Shown here: positions 53,032 to 62,271 of the stretch, one piece after another
Layout of the letters: each line of letters begins with the position of its first letter
Numbering within the stretch: the first letter of the stretch is position 1
Source: Gammaproteobacteria bacterium
GTDB taxonomy: Bacteria; Pseudomonadota; Gammaproteobacteria; Steroidobacterales; Steroidobacteraceae
DNA length: 64,000 nucleotides
Assembly (NCBI GenBank): GCA_025359565.1
Contig: JANYFY010000017.1
Coordinates: forward strand, 51,813 to 115,812
Reading direction: 5' to 3'
The notes under the pieces: model-generated
The model's database searches: none
What the model saw: only the letters and a program-made list of their open reading frames with translations
What the model was told of the DNA's origin: nothing
Translations under genes and position numbers: made by a program

Positions 53032-53823
53032 ATGCCCGAGTCGTTTAGCAAGCTAGTTGTGCGTTCTTATGCGCCACGTAGACGTGCGCTGCTGCTTTGG
53101 GTGTCCGGATTTTTCGCGCTAGGTTTATTTTATTCGATTTTTGAATGGGGCCGGTACTCGGCCGGTTTTCATGTTGTCGACTCGGTACGAGGTGCCTTGT
53201 CGGCAAGTTCGCGAATCCGGGCGTTGGAGGCGGAGAATGTTCGGCAGCATGCGCAATTGGAGGCGGCGGAAGTTGCTCGGCGCGTAGATCGTGAGGGCTA
53301 TAATCAGGTAGAGCGTAGTCTCGGGGATATGCAAGCCCAAATTGCACGCCTAACGCAAGACTTATCATTCTATCGAGGTCTAGTTCAGCCTGATAGTGTG
53401 ACGCACGTCAAGGTACAGCAAATGCAAATACTTCCGCAGAGCGGTCTTGGGAATTATCTCTTAAAATTCGTATTAACCCAGGTGGGAAAGCCTGACAATG
53501 TCGTTGCAGGCAATGTCGTGTTGACGATTGACGGATCGCGAGGCGGTCGCCCGATGAGCTTAAGTTTGGCGGATGTGTCGCCTAAAGGACGTGTTAGCCT
53601 GGCTTATTCTTTTCGATACTTTCAGGATTACGCTGAATCTATACAGTTGCCACGAGGATTTGAGCCATCGCGTCTTGGTGCGCAGGTTCACAGCGGCAGG
53701 GACTCAAGCCACGCGTTCGTGCAGGCTTTTGTTTGGAAAACGCAAGGAATGTCGGTTGAAACGGAAGCTAATAGCAATATCGCGTCTAAGGGTGGTGTAG
53801 ATGTTCAAGCGGAAACCGACTAG
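53032..53823 (+). CDS. Membrane-anchored coiled-coil protein (DUF6776-like)
   Basis: A 263-residue protein with a cytoplasmic start, one membrane helix (LLLWVSGFFALGLFYSIFEWG, about residues 20-40), a coiled coil (SSRIRALEAENVRQHAQLEA to LGDMQAQIARLTQDLSFYRG, about 61-120) and a C-terminal beta-rich domain. I recognise the pattern as the uncharacterised family found beside bactofilin genes. It overlaps the bactofilin gene by 23 bp, so the pair is co-translated; a periplasmic partner or anchor for the bactofilin scaffold is a fair inference. Confidence 0.75.
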   Translation: MPESFSKLVVRSYAPRRRALLLWVSGFFALGLFYSIFEWGRYSAGFHVVDSVRGALSASSRIRALEAENVRQHAQLEAAEVARRVDREGYNQVERSLGDMQAQIARLTQDLSFYRGLVQPDSVTHVKVQQMQILPQSGLGNYLLKFVLTQVGKPDNVVAGNVVLTIDGSRGGRPMSLSLADVSPKGRVSLAYSFRYFQDYAESIQLPRGFEPSRLGAQVHSGRDSSHAFVQAFVWKTQGMSVETEANSNIASKGGVDVQAETD

Positions 53824-54205
53824 GCAGGCGAAAATCGACACTTTGATCGGCGCGCGGACGCGGATCAATGGCGATGTGGAATTTTCGGGTGGTTTGCACC
53901 TCGACGGCTGCATTAACGGCAACGTTCGAGGGGAAGCCAGTGATACGGCATTTCTATCGGTCAGTGAGCAGGGCTGTATTGAGGGCTCAGTATTTTCGCC
54001 GGACATTGTGCTAAACGGCATCGTCAAGGGTGATATTGAGGCGAGTATTCGGGTTGTATTGGGAAAAAAGGCGCGCGTTTTGGGAAATGTGCACTACACC
54101 GTCATTGAAACCGCGGTCGGCGCCCAAATTAATGGTAAGTTGATACATTTGGCTTCTGTTAAATCCCCTGTGGATGAGGCTTCCCCTGACGGTGCTTTGG
54201 AGTAA
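53801..54205 (+). CDS. Bactofilin (polymer-forming cytoskeletal protein)
   Basis: A 134-residue bactofilin. A basic start (MFKRKPTRQAK) precedes a right-handed beta-helix: TLIGARTRINGDVEFSGGLH, GCINGNVRGE, GCIEGSVFSPDIVLNGIVKG, LGKKARVLGNVHY. Bactofilins polymerise without nucleotide and organise cell-wall enzymes or stalks, or help polar localisation. It starts inside the gene for the coiled-coil membrane protein and precedes erpA by 9 bp. Confidence 0.9.
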   Translation: MFKRKPTRQAKIDTLIGARTRINGDVEFSGGLHLDGCINGNVRGEASDTAFLSVSEQGCIEGSVFSPDIVLNGIVKGDIEASIRVVLGKKARVLGNVHYTVIETAVGAQINGKLIHLASVKSPVDEASPDGALE

Positions 54206-54214
54206 AATACATCT

Positions 54215-54592
54215 ATGACAACTCTTGGTAATGCTTCTTCTGAGCCTTCGGCGCCCGCGCCCAATGTGTTGGTATTTACCGATGCGGCGGCCGGCAAGGT
54301 TGGTGAGCTAATCCGCGAGGAATCCAACCCAAGTTTAAAATTGCGGGTCTTTGTATCGGGTGGTGGATGCTCGGGTTTTCAGTACGGCTTTACCTTCGAT
54401 GAGAAAATCGAGGAGGGTGATTTTTGCGTGGAAAATCGGGGTGTACAGTTGTTGGTAGATCCCATGAGCGCGCAATATTTGATGGGTGCCGAAATCGACT
54501 ATAAAGAGGACCTTCAGGGTGCTCAGTTTGTTATTCGCAATCCGAATGCCAAGACTACCTGTGGCTGTGGATCGTCGTTCTCTGCCGGATGA
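54215..54592 (+). CDS. erpA: Iron-sulfur cluster insertion protein ErpA
   Basis: A 125-residue A-type carrier that delivers [4Fe-4S] or [2Fe-2S] clusters to enzymes such as IspG/IspH. The three ligand cysteines are seen in [13 protein letters not shown] and [13 protein letters not shown] precedes the ATG. The longer, ErpA-like N-terminus and lack of isc genes nearby favour ErpA over IscA. It overlaps ppx by 4 bp (ATGA). Confidence 0.93.
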   Translation: MTTLGNASSEPSAPAPNVLVFTDAAAGKVGELIREESNPSLKLRVFVSGGGCSGFQYGFTFDEKIEEGDFCVENRGVQLLVDPMSAQYLMGAEIDYKEDLQGAQFVIRNPNAKTTCGCGSSFSAG

Positions 54593-56091
54593 GTCGTGGG
54601 CATGATGTTCCTGACGTGCTGGCGGCCGTCGATTTGGGTTCCAATAGTTTTCATATGGTGGTCGCGCGTCACTCGCACGGTCAATTGGTCATATTGGACC
54701 GATTGCGGGAGATGGTCCGATTGGCGGCAGGACTGGGTGACAGCGGCCGGCTAGACGATGAGGCGACAGATCGCGCGTTGCGTTGTCTAGAGCGTTTTGG
54801 TCAAAGACTTCGCGCCATGCAAGCGGGTAGTGTGCGGGTGGTAGGCACCAATGCGTTGCGGCGCGCGAGGCATAAGCGAGGCTTTTTGGAGCGAGCCCGA
54901 GCGGCCTTGGGTCATCCTATTGAAATTATTTCGGGCTTAGAAGAAGCGCGACTTATTTATTCTGGGGTCGCGCACACCAGCCCCATGAACCCTGACAAGC
55001 GTTTAGTGATTGATATAGGCGGCGGATCAACCGAGGTGGTGATCGGCGAGGGGTTTAATCCGCTTTTGTTAGAGAGTTTGTCGGTGGGATGTGTGGGTTT
55101 GGGCATTGAATATTTCGAGGATGGTAAAATATCGGAGAAGCGCTTCGAGCGGGCTCGTACGGCTGTGAGACTTGAGCTTGAGCCTATTCAAGAAGCGTAC
55201 CGCAAAATGGGCTGGTTGCAGGCCTATGGTAGTTCCGGGTCGGTGCGCGTCATTGGTGACGTATTAAAACGCCTTTATCCGGACGATCGTAAAATCACCC
55301 TTGCCAATTTACAAAAACTTGCCGATCGAGTAATTGCCAGCGGACATGTGGATGAACTCGATATAGAGGAAGTCGACGCTGAACGAGCGCCAGTTTTTCC
55401 TAGTGGCCTTGCGATCCTTTTAGAAGTGGTTGAAAATTTTGGTATTGAGCGCATTCGTGTCGCCGAGGGCGCAATGCGTGAGGGGTTGTTGTACGACCTG
55501 GTGGGTCGATACACCGATGAAGATGCTCGGGTACGCAGCGTTCGCGCTATGGAAAAGCGCTATCACGTCGATGGCTTGCAAGCAGATCGTATTGAAGCTA
55601 CCGCGGTGGCGTTGTTGGAACAAGTTGAATCCGAATGGGGCCTTGAGGAACCCATGGCAGAATTAGTGTTGCGCTGGGCCGCACGCTTGCACGAGGTTGG
55701 CCTTGATATTGCGCATTCGAAATATCACCGCCACAGTGCTTATCTGCTCCAACATGCAGACATGCCGGGGTTTCCGCGCGAAGAGCAGCTGCTATTGTCT
55801 GCTTTAGTGGGGGGACATCGACGTCAGCTGGTCTTAGAAGTTATCGAGGATTTAGTGCCGCCCTGGGATCATCATGCGGAGTTTTTAATTGTGCTGCTGC
55901 GTCTTGCGGTGCTGATGCATCGTGGTCGTAGCCCGCAGCCCTTGCCGGACGTTGCTCTTATCGTTAAGGGCCGAACCTTGAACTTAGAGTTGCCAGCGCG
56001 TTGGATGAAGGAGCATCCTCTGACGCTGGAGGACTTGGAGCAGGAACGCATATATTTAAGAGAGGCAGGATTTCGGCTCAATATTGCGTAA
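54589..56091 (+). CDS. ppx: Exopolyphosphatase
   Basis: A 500-residue Ppx/GppA enzyme. The actin-like ATPase fold shows [47 protein letters not shown] and [15 protein letters not shown]; the C-terminal HD-like helical domain has [26 protein letters not shown]. It hydrolyses polyphosphate from its ends (or pppGpp). It faces ppk tail to tail, with only a 66-bp repeat-containing gap, so both enzymes of polyphosphate turnover are together. Confidence 0.93.
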   Translation: MSRGHDVPDVLAAVDLGSNSFHMVVARHSHGQLVILDRLREMVRLAAGLGDSGRLDDEATDRALRCLERFGQRLRAMQAGSVRVVGTNALRRARHKRGFLERARAALGHPIEIISGLEEARLIYSGVAHTSPMNPDKRLVIDIGGGSTEVVIGEGFNPLLLESLSVGCVGLGIEYFEDGKISEKRFERARTAVRLELEPIQEAYRKMGWLQAYGSSGSVRVIGDVLKRLYPDDRKITLANLQKLADRVIASGHVDELDIEEVDAERAPVFPSGLAILLEVVENFGIERIRVAEGAMREGLLYDLVGRYTDEDARVRSVRAMEKRYHVDGLQADRIEATAVALLEQVESEWGLEEPMAELVLRWAARLHEVGLDIAHSKYHRHSAYLLQHADMPGFPREEQLLLSALVGGHRRQLVLEVIEDLVPPWDHHAEFLIVLLRLAVLMHRGRSPQPLPDVALIVKGRTLNLELPARWMKEHPLTLEDLEQERIYLREAGFRLNIA

Positions 56092-56117
56092 TTGCGAATT
56101 GCGAATTGCGAATTGTG
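56090..56117. repeat. Tandem heptanucleotide repeat AATTGCG
   Basis: Three exact AATTGCG units (56090-56110) and a fourth with one change (AATTGTG, 56111-56117) lie in the gap between ppx and ppk; a further AATTGCG copy stands near 56132. The first unit overlaps the ppx stop codon. Copy number may vary by slippage, but the repeat does not lie in a reading frame or obvious promoter. Confidence 0.75.
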
Positions 56118-56157
56118 AATTTGGCGTTGTGAATTGCGAAGTGCGCGATAGCGAATT

Positions 56158-58230
56158 TTATTCGCCAAGAGCGACGCGTTCGTCGTACTGGGTCAATAAA
56201 CGCATCTGGGCGCATACGCTAACACCGCCGAAATTTCTTGTATATTGACCTTCTGAGTTGAGCAACCATGCCTGGGCATTGTCGTTGAGGTACAGGTCTA
56301 GATCGTCAAGGATCCTTTTTTGCAACGTGGTTGATTCCACGGGAAACGCTACCTCAATGCGTCGAAACAAATTGCGATCCATCCAGTCGGCGCTACCGCA
56401 ATACAGTTCTTGATTGCCGGCGTTCTTAAAATAATAGATGCGTGAATGTTCAAGAAAACGTCCAATAATCGAACGAACTTTAATATTGTCTGAGATGCCT
56501 GCTATACCAGGACGCAAGCAGCACACGCCTCGAACGATAAGATCAATTTCTACGCCCGCGCACGAGGCCAAATACAACGCTCGAATAACGGTTGGCTCAG
56601 TAAGTGCATTGAGCTTGGCGATGATGCGCGCGGGATGACCCGAGCGAGCATGCTCAGCTTCGCGCTCGATCTTTGCGATCAGCATCGGATGTAGACTAAA
56701 AGGCGCATGTAATAGCTTCCTGAGGCGTGGTACTCGTGTGAGACCCGTCAATTGTAGAAATATTTCGTGAATATCATCGCCAATCGACTCGTCTGCCGTC
56801 ATGAGACCGTAGTCGGTGTATAGCTTCGAAGTCTTGGTGTGATAATTGCCGGTTCCTAAATGACAATAGCGCCTTAGGCCCTTTTCTTCGCGTCGTACTA
56901 CCATGACCAATTTAGCGTGAGTTTTAAAGCCAAAAACACCGTACATAACGTGCGCGCCGGCTTCTTGTAAGCGGGTCGCAAGCTCAATATTCGCCTCTTC
57001 ATCAAATCGTGCTCGAAGTTCAATGATGACTGTTACATCTTTGCCGGCGCGTGCCGCCTGCGCTAACGCATCGACAATTGTGGAATCACTGCCTGCACGG
57101 TACAGCGTTTGCTTAATCGCCAGCACCTGCGGATCTGCGGCTGCGCGTGTTATGAAATCCGCGACGGGACCGAAGCCTTGGAACGGATGATGCAGAAGTA
57201 TGTCTCCGGCACGCAAGGTCGTAAACAGATCTGCACCCATTTTCAACTGATGGGGAATACTAGGAGAGAATGGTGCGTATTTCAGGCTCGAGTTATCTAC
57301 TAAATCATAGACTGCCATGAGACGATTTAAATTTACAGGACCGGATACGCGGTACAAATCATCTTCGGTCAACGCAAATTGACTTAACAACGAGTCGAGT
57401 ATATCTCTCGGACAATCGTGGGCGGTCTCAAGACGTACCGCGTCGCCATAGCGCCGCGACGCAAGCTCGCCCTCGACGGCACGAAGTAGGTCATCGACCT
57501 CCTCTTGTTCGACGAATAGATCGCTGTTACGAGTGACGCGGAACTGGTAGCACCCGTGTACCGCCATCCCCGCAAAAAGGCATGATACAAATGCTTCTAT
57601 AATGGTTCCTAAAAATACGAATTGGCGGTTTCCAAGTTCATCGGGGAGTCGGATAAGTCGCGGCAGCGAGCGCGGCGCCTGCACAACCGCCAGACCACTA
57701 TCGCGTCCAAATCCATCCTCCCCTTTGACCACGACGGCAAAATTGAGACTTTTGTTTAATATTTTCGGAAATGGACGCGCCGGATCAAGCGCGAGAGGGC
57801 TCAGAACGGGTTCCACTTCTCTGGTGAAATAGTCTTTTAGCCAGGACGCTTGTGCGGCATTCCAGGAGTCTTTCGATACGAATACTACGCCGGCCCGCGC
57901 AAGTTCTGGCATTAAGATGTCGTTTAGAACTTCGTATTGTTCGTCCATCAAACGAATCGCGCGCGCGCGGATGACTTTTAGTTGCTCTGGAACCGTTAGC
58001 CCGTCCGGTCCACCTTGTAGCGCGCCCGCTTCGAGTAGTTCCTTCAGGCTGGCGACGCGAATCTCAAAGAACTCGTCGAGATTTGCACAGGAAATACACA
58101 AAAATCGCACTCTTTCTAACAGAGGAATCGTGGGATCCTTACTTTGCTCAAGAACCCGTTGATTAAACTCAAGAAATGAAAGTTCGCGGTTGATATATAG
58201 CCGCGTTGCTTGTAAGTCGATCGCCTTCAT
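56158..58230 (-). CDS. ppk: Polyphosphate kinase 1
   Basis: A 690-residue enzyme that polymerises ATP gamma-phosphate into polyphosphate. It starts with YINRELSFLEFNQRVLEQS; the catalytic half has VTVIIELRARFDEEANI, the autophosphorylated histidine in FGFKTHAKLVMV, RYCHLGTGNYHTKTSKLY, and CCLRPGIAGISDNIKVRSIIGRFLEHSRI with SADWMDRNLFRRIEV. All are typical. Its ATG overlaps the stop of the M23 peptidase gene (ATGA). Confidence 0.95.
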   Translation of the reverse strand: MKAIDLQATRLYINRELSFLEFNQRVLEQSKDPTIPLLERVRFLCISCANLDEFFEIRVASLKELLEAGALQGGPDGLTVPEQLKVIRARAIRLMDEQYEVLNDILMPELARAGVVFVSKDSWNAAQASWLKDYFTREVEPVLSPLALDPARPFPKILNKSLNFAVVVKGEDGFGRDSGLAVVQAPRSLPRLIRLPDELGNRQFVFLGTIIEAFVSCLFAGMAVHGCYQFRVTRNSDLFVEQEEVDDLLRAVEGELASRRYGDAVRLETAHDCPRDILDSLLSQFALTEDDLYRVSGPVNLNRLMAVYDLVDNSSLKYAPFSPSIPHQLKMGADLFTTLRAGDILLHHPFQGFGPVADFITRAAADPQVLAIKQTLYRAGSDSTIVDALAQAARAGKDVTVIIELRARFDEEANIELATRLQEAGAHVMYGVFGFKTHAKLVMVVRREEKGLRRYCHLGTGNYHTKTSKLYTDYGLMTADESIGDDIHEIFLQLTGLTRVPRLRKLLHAPFSLHPMLIAKIEREAEHARSGHPARIIAKLNALTEPTVIRALYLASCAGVEIDLIVRGVCCLRPGIAGISDNIKVRSIIGRFLEHSRIYYFKNAGNQELYCGSADWMDRNLFRRIEVAFPVESTTLQKRILDDLDLYLNDNAQAWLLNSEGQYTRNFGGVSVCAQMRLLTQYDERVALGE

Positions 58231-59501
58231 TTTAGTTGCGCAAGCGGAGTTAATCGTGCAATCAACGCGCTAGTTTGAGCGTTGAAGTTTCGTAACGAAA
58301 CACTTGAGAGCGGGTCTGCACCCGGTAAATGTACTGTCTGCGGGTTTAAGTGAATGCCGCATCGAAGATATTCGTAGTGCAGATGGGGGCCGGTTGCGAG
58401 GCCTGTCATACCTACATAGCCAATAGTGTCACCTTGCTGCACATGGATGCCCGTGTGAATGCCTTTGGCGAAGCGCGCCAAGTGTCCGTACAGCGTGCTT
58501 ACCGTATCAGCATGGGTCAGCATAATGGCATTGCCGTAGCCGCCGCGTCTCCCTACGAAGGTGACTCGCCCATCGCCGGCGGCATGCACGGGCGTGCCTT
58601 TTGGGGCGGCGTAATCGGTACCCATATGACCGCGAATTCGGTTCAGGATGGGGTGTAACCTATGCGGGTTAAAGCTTGAGCTAATGCGAGAAAATTCTAG
58701 TGGGGCGCGCAGGAACGCTTTACGCAGCGGTTGACCGTCTGGTGTGTAGTAGGCGATTTGCCCGGCGTCGTCAATGAAACGGACAGCTCGATATTTCTTG
58801 CCTGCGTTAACAAATTCCGCCGCCAATAGGTCCCCGTCGCGTAAATAGTGATCGTTTTGAAAAACTTGGTTATAAACTATCGTAAATTGATCGCCGTCAC
58901 GAATATCAAGCACAAAATCGATATCCCACGCAAAAATGTTGCTGAGCTTCAATGCTATGAGATCAGATATCGCTGCTGATTCTGCCGATTGAAATAAGGA
59001 TGAATGAATAGTGGCGGTAGCGGTGCGAACTCGCGACTGTAGCGAATTTTCGATAATTTTAGCGGCGAAACCTGTAGTCTCCCGTTGCACGTCAAGGGTT
59101 TGCGTTTCGCTGACTCGACGAGTCAAACTACGCACTTGCGCTGCTTGGTGAGTCAGGCTGATAGCATCGCCGGGTTTTAAATAATCCAAACTTTGGCGAA
59201 TGCCGGGTAAATTGCGTATCGCTGCGAGGTCAGCAGGGTTTAGGGCTAGTCGGCGAAAGATTCCGTCGAGCGTGTCATTGCGGGAAACAATGACTTGCAG
59301 CGAGGAGACTAAACTTGCTTGTTGGGGAATGATGCGGATGACGGCAGTAGTGAGGTGTGAGGCGCTGGTGGTCGCGATAGTTTTGGCCGCGGAAATGGCG
59401 GGAATCGCTGTGTTTAAACCTGCGGTAAATTGCATCCCTTGCCAAAATAGCAGCGCGCTGGCGAGTATAGCTGCGTAAATCATTTGCCTCTTCACCAACA
59501 T
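58227..59501 (-). CDS. Periplasmic M23-family peptidoglycan endopeptidase (MepM-like)
   Basis: A 424-residue protein with an N-terminal membrane/signal segment (IYAAILASALLFWQGMQ), a LysM-like or OapA-type region (SRNDTLDGIFRRLAL, NLPGIRQSLDYLKPGD) and a C-terminal LytM/M23 domain. The zinc ligands lie in HMGTDYAAPKGTPV (His, Asp) and HLHYEYL (HxH). It cleaves peptidoglycan cross-links for growth. The ATG at 59501 has GAGGA five to six nucleotides upstream. It is coupled to ppk and close to tyrS, as often seen. Confidence 0.9.
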   Translation of the reverse strand: MLVKRQMIYAAILASALLFWQGMQFTAGLNTAIPAISAAKTIATTSASHLTTAVIRIIPQQASLVSSLQVIVSRNDTLDGIFRRLALNPADLAAIRNLPGIRQSLDYLKPGDAISLTHQAAQVRSLTRRVSETQTLDVQRETTGFAAKIIENSLQSRVRTATATIHSSLFQSAESAAISDLIALKLSNIFAWDIDFVLDIRDGDQFTIVYNQVFQNDHYLRDGDLLAAEFVNAGKKYRAVRFIDDAGQIAYYTPDGQPLRKAFLRAPLEFSRISSSFNPHRLHPILNRIRGHMGTDYAAPKGTPVHAAGDGRVTFVGRRGGYGNAIMLTHADTVSTLYGHLARFAKGIHTGIHVQQGDTIGYVGMTGLATGPHLHYEYLRCGIHLNPQTVHLPGADPLSSVSLRNFNAQTSALIARLTPLAQLK

Positions 59502-59692
59502 AAAATCCTCGCAAATACCGATTTTCCAGGCGACCCGCAAACCGCCAGGAAGTACGGTCGCTAGATCCCAAAAAACATTATGTTATAAAGCTGGGGTGGT
59601 TCCAATAGTGTGGGGTAGTTAGGCCGGTATTTCTGGGCTGTGGGTCGGGAATTTTCGCGTTGGTTGATCACATTAATCGGTATGGTGGCTCT

Positions 59693-61594
59693 GTGAGGAT
59701 AGGTAAATTGGTTCAGTTGATCTTACGATTAACGGCGTTCGTGGTTTTTGCGTGTAGCGCCTACGCAGCAACCTCGATAACGCCGGCGATCCTTGTTGAG
59801 CGCGCTCAGCAGCAAATGAACAAGAATCCAGAAGCGGCGAAGGCGAATGCGGAGGCGGCGTTGCAGCGCTTAATTCAAAATCCTGACTCTGATTTGGCAA
59901 TTCGCGCGCACCTTATTTTGTGCAATTATTATTCTGACCGAGATTATAAGGCGCGCGAACAGCATAGTGCGGCGGCGATGGCGTTGCTCGGCAGTGCAAA
60001 ACGACCCAGCTTGCGGGCGGGCGTGCTTACTTGCCAGGGCGAGACTGCGGAAGGCCTCGGCGATTTGGAAACCGCTCGATTGCGCTACGAAGCGGCGGTG
60101 GCAATTGCTACTAAAGCTGCCGATAACGAGATGTTAGCCGCGGCACTTGCCGATCGCGGCTTTATGCGTGGCGTGCATGGTGATTATTCGGCAAGTCTCG
60201 CTGATTTGCGTCGGGCACAAACACTGTATGAGCAGCTTGGTCGAAGCGCGGATGTTGCCACCACTATCCACAATCTTGCGATTATTTACACTGATATGGG
60301 GGACCACAGCGAAGCGGTCGAATTGTTTGAGACCGCTTTAAACATGCAGCGGGTGGGGGGTCTTGTGAGCGATCAAGCCAATACCTTGACGAATTTAGGT
60401 CGCTCATACCTATTGCTGGGAAAAATTGAAGCGGCGCGCCGCGCATTTTCAGAGTCGCTGTTGCTAAGCCGACGTTTTGGCCTTGCACTGAATGAGGCTT
60501 ATGGGCTGCGCGGCCTTGCCGGCGTGGCCACCCTGCAGCATGACCCTAACTTAGCCCTTCGGCTGCTCGATCAAGCCGTGAAATTGCAAGGTGTGAGTGA
60601 CGTGCTGTTGCAAGCGCGCATTCAATATGTGCGGGGTGAGGCGCTAGAGGAGTTGGAACAATTCAAAGAGAGTGAGTCCGAGTTACAAAAAGCGTTGGCG
60701 ATATTCAAACGCAATCAGTCAGCGCTCGAGTTGGCAAATACTTTTGACCTATTGGCAAAAGTGAATGCTGAGCTTGGCAATTGGCGGGGTGCCTACAACT
60801 ATCAGCGACTCGCGCAAGGTCATTTCACGCAGATCTTGCGGGAACAGTTGGATCATCGATTCGCCTTGCTTAGATTTCAGTACGACACGGCGACTACGGA
60901 GAAGGAAAATCAACTGTTGACGCAGGAAAATGCCGCGAACTCGCTGGTGCTAAAGCAACAGCACCGAGCAGATCAATTCAAATCGGGAGTCATTTCGCTC
61001 AGTGCATTATTATTAATGGCACTTATTGCACTGGTGTTGTATCTGCGTCGTAGTAGTACGCACATGCGCGCGCTTGCGATGACCGACGAGCTGACAGGCG
61101 TACCCAACCGCCGAGCGGTGTTGGAGCGGCTAGATCAACTATTGCGGGATTCGATTGAACCTACTTCGATTTTAGTGATTGATATCGACTATTTTAAAAC
61201 AATCAATGATCGATTTGGACATCCGATTGGCGATCAAACGTTGAGAACGTTAGCCGCGCAGCTACAGATTGCAGCTCATCCGGCGTTTTTTGGTCGGTTG
61301 GGCGGCGAGGAGTTTGCGGTGGTGATGGCGAACTCGCGTTTGGCGGAGGCGCGCGCTATGGCAGAGCACTTGCGCGAAGCTACGACGCGTGTGGATTTGC
61401 ACAATTTTATTGGTGCACGTCATATTACCGTGAGTATCGGAGTGGCTACCTCGATCAGCGGTGACGAATCAATTACAAGCATGCTAAGCCGCGCTGACTC
61501 GGCTTTGTATGTGGCGAAAGGGAGTGGCCGAAATTGCGTTCGTGTCGATCCATGGGTCTCGTCAAACACAACCGCGAGTGGCATAAGGCGCTGA
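59693..61594 (+). CDS. TPR-sensor diguanylate cyclase
   Basis: About 633 residues. A signal sequence or first helix (LVQLILRLTAFVVFACSAYA) is followed by some nine TPR-like helix pairs to about residue 390 (DVATTIHNLAIIYTDMGDHS, LTNLGRSYLLLGKIEAARR), then a coiled coil, a membrane helix (GVISLSALLLMALIALVLYL) and a GGDEF domain: TDELTGVPNRRAVLE, LVIDIDYFKTINDRFGH, and GGEEF (537-541). The inhibitory RxxD is absent, so product feedback is not expected. The TPRs probably face the periplasm. I use the GTG at 59693; a TTG at 59660 is possible. Confidence 0.83.
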   Translation: MRIGKLVQLILRLTAFVVFACSAYAATSITPAILVERAQQQMNKNPEAAKANAEAALQRLIQNPDSDLAIRAHLILCNYYSDRDYKAREQHSAAAMALLGSAKRPSLRAGVLTCQGETAEGLGDLETARLRYEAAVAIATKAADNEMLAAALADRGFMRGVHGDYSASLADLRRAQTLYEQLGRSADVATTIHNLAIIYTDMGDHSEAVELFETALNMQRVGGLVSDQANTLTNLGRSYLLLGKIEAARRAFSESLLLSRRFGLALNEAYGLRGLAGVATLQHDPNLALRLLDQAVKLQGVSDVLLQARIQYVRGEALEELEQFKESESELQKALAIFKRNQSALELANTFDLLAKVNAELGNWRGAYNYQRLAQGHFTQILREQLDHRFALLRFQYDTATTEKENQLLTQENAANSLVLKQQHRADQFKSGVISLSALLLMALIALVLYLRRSSTHMRALAMTDELTGVPNRRAVLERLDQLLRDSIEPTSILVIDIDYFKTINDRFGHPIGDQTLRTLAAQLQIAAHPAFFGRLGGEEFAVVMANSRLAEARAMAEHLREATTRVDLHNFIGARHITVSIGVATSISGDESITSMLSRADSALYVAKGSGRNCVRVDPWVSSNTTASGIRR

Positions 61595-61602
61595 AGCCAG
61601 AC

Positions 61603-62202
61603 TTATTTTCTTTGCAGTGCGCCTGGCAATCCTTTGGCTAAACCGCTTGTGGCGAGTGGAAGCGCGAGTTTCAGCGCGTTTTGAAAACTAGCCTTAACAT
61701 CCTCTGCGGCAATACTGCGACGAAAAAAATCCGCCCATACAAATTCGGCAAACGGAGAAGGTGTTTTTTCATAGCCCCCAGCATTACGTACGTAACCGGC
61801 TAATGAGCGGTAGGGGTCGTCGACCAATTTGTTTAAATTCGCAGGAAGGGCTGAATAACGGCGACGTACGCCGTTGGCGTCTAAAGGATGCACCCAGAGA
61901 TTCTTGTTCATTTCGGTCCAAAAGTCCGCTAATTTTAGCTTAGAGAGATCCGCAATCACCTCGAAAAATCCAGTTTTAAAGCCAGCCTCAATGGCAGCCA
62001 AGCCCAAATGGTGATGATCGGTGATATACGCTTGACCGCCGGGACCCTTTACGGCTGGAATGGGGTGGGCCTGCATGAATTGTAGTTTTTCTTGGGGATT
62101 TAGTGAGAGCAGGCGCAGTTTCTTATCTTTCACCTCCCTCATTCCGACGGTTAGCTGAGTGGGTCGTAGACCCTTAAGTGTAGTTTCTTGTAATTTAGGC
62201 AT
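61603..62202 (-). CDS. ParB-like nuclease-domain protein (ParBc_2 type)
   Basis: A 199-residue protein. The first half resembles the ParB/sulfiredoxin-like fold of the ParBc_2 family: KGLRPTQLTVGMREVKDKKL, HPIPAVKGPGGQAYITDHHH, and LAAIEAGF. The second half is variable. These proteins are not classic chromosome-partition ParB proteins; there is no helix-turn-helix I can see and no parS motif nearby. Function unknown. It is divergent from tyrS. Confidence 0.75.
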   Translation of the reverse strand: MPKLQETTLKGLRPTQLTVGMREVKDKKLRLLSLNPQEKLQFMQAHPIPAVKGPGGQAYITDHHHLGLAAIEAGFKTGFFEVIADLSKLKLADFWTEMNKNLWVHPLDANGVRRRYSALPANLNKLVDDPYRSLAGYVRNAGGYEKTPSPFAEFVWADFFRRSIAAEDVKASFQNALKLALPLATSGLAKGLPGALQRK

Positions 62203-62271
62203 GCGGCACCGCTTAGTAAACGAGGTGCGGATAATAGTCTATTATTTAAAAATGTTGCATAAGGAACGAGC

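Noticed and set aside
56090..56157. A miniature CRISPR array or REP element
   Set aside because: The units are 7 bp and contiguous, with no spacers, no long palindrome and no cas genes.
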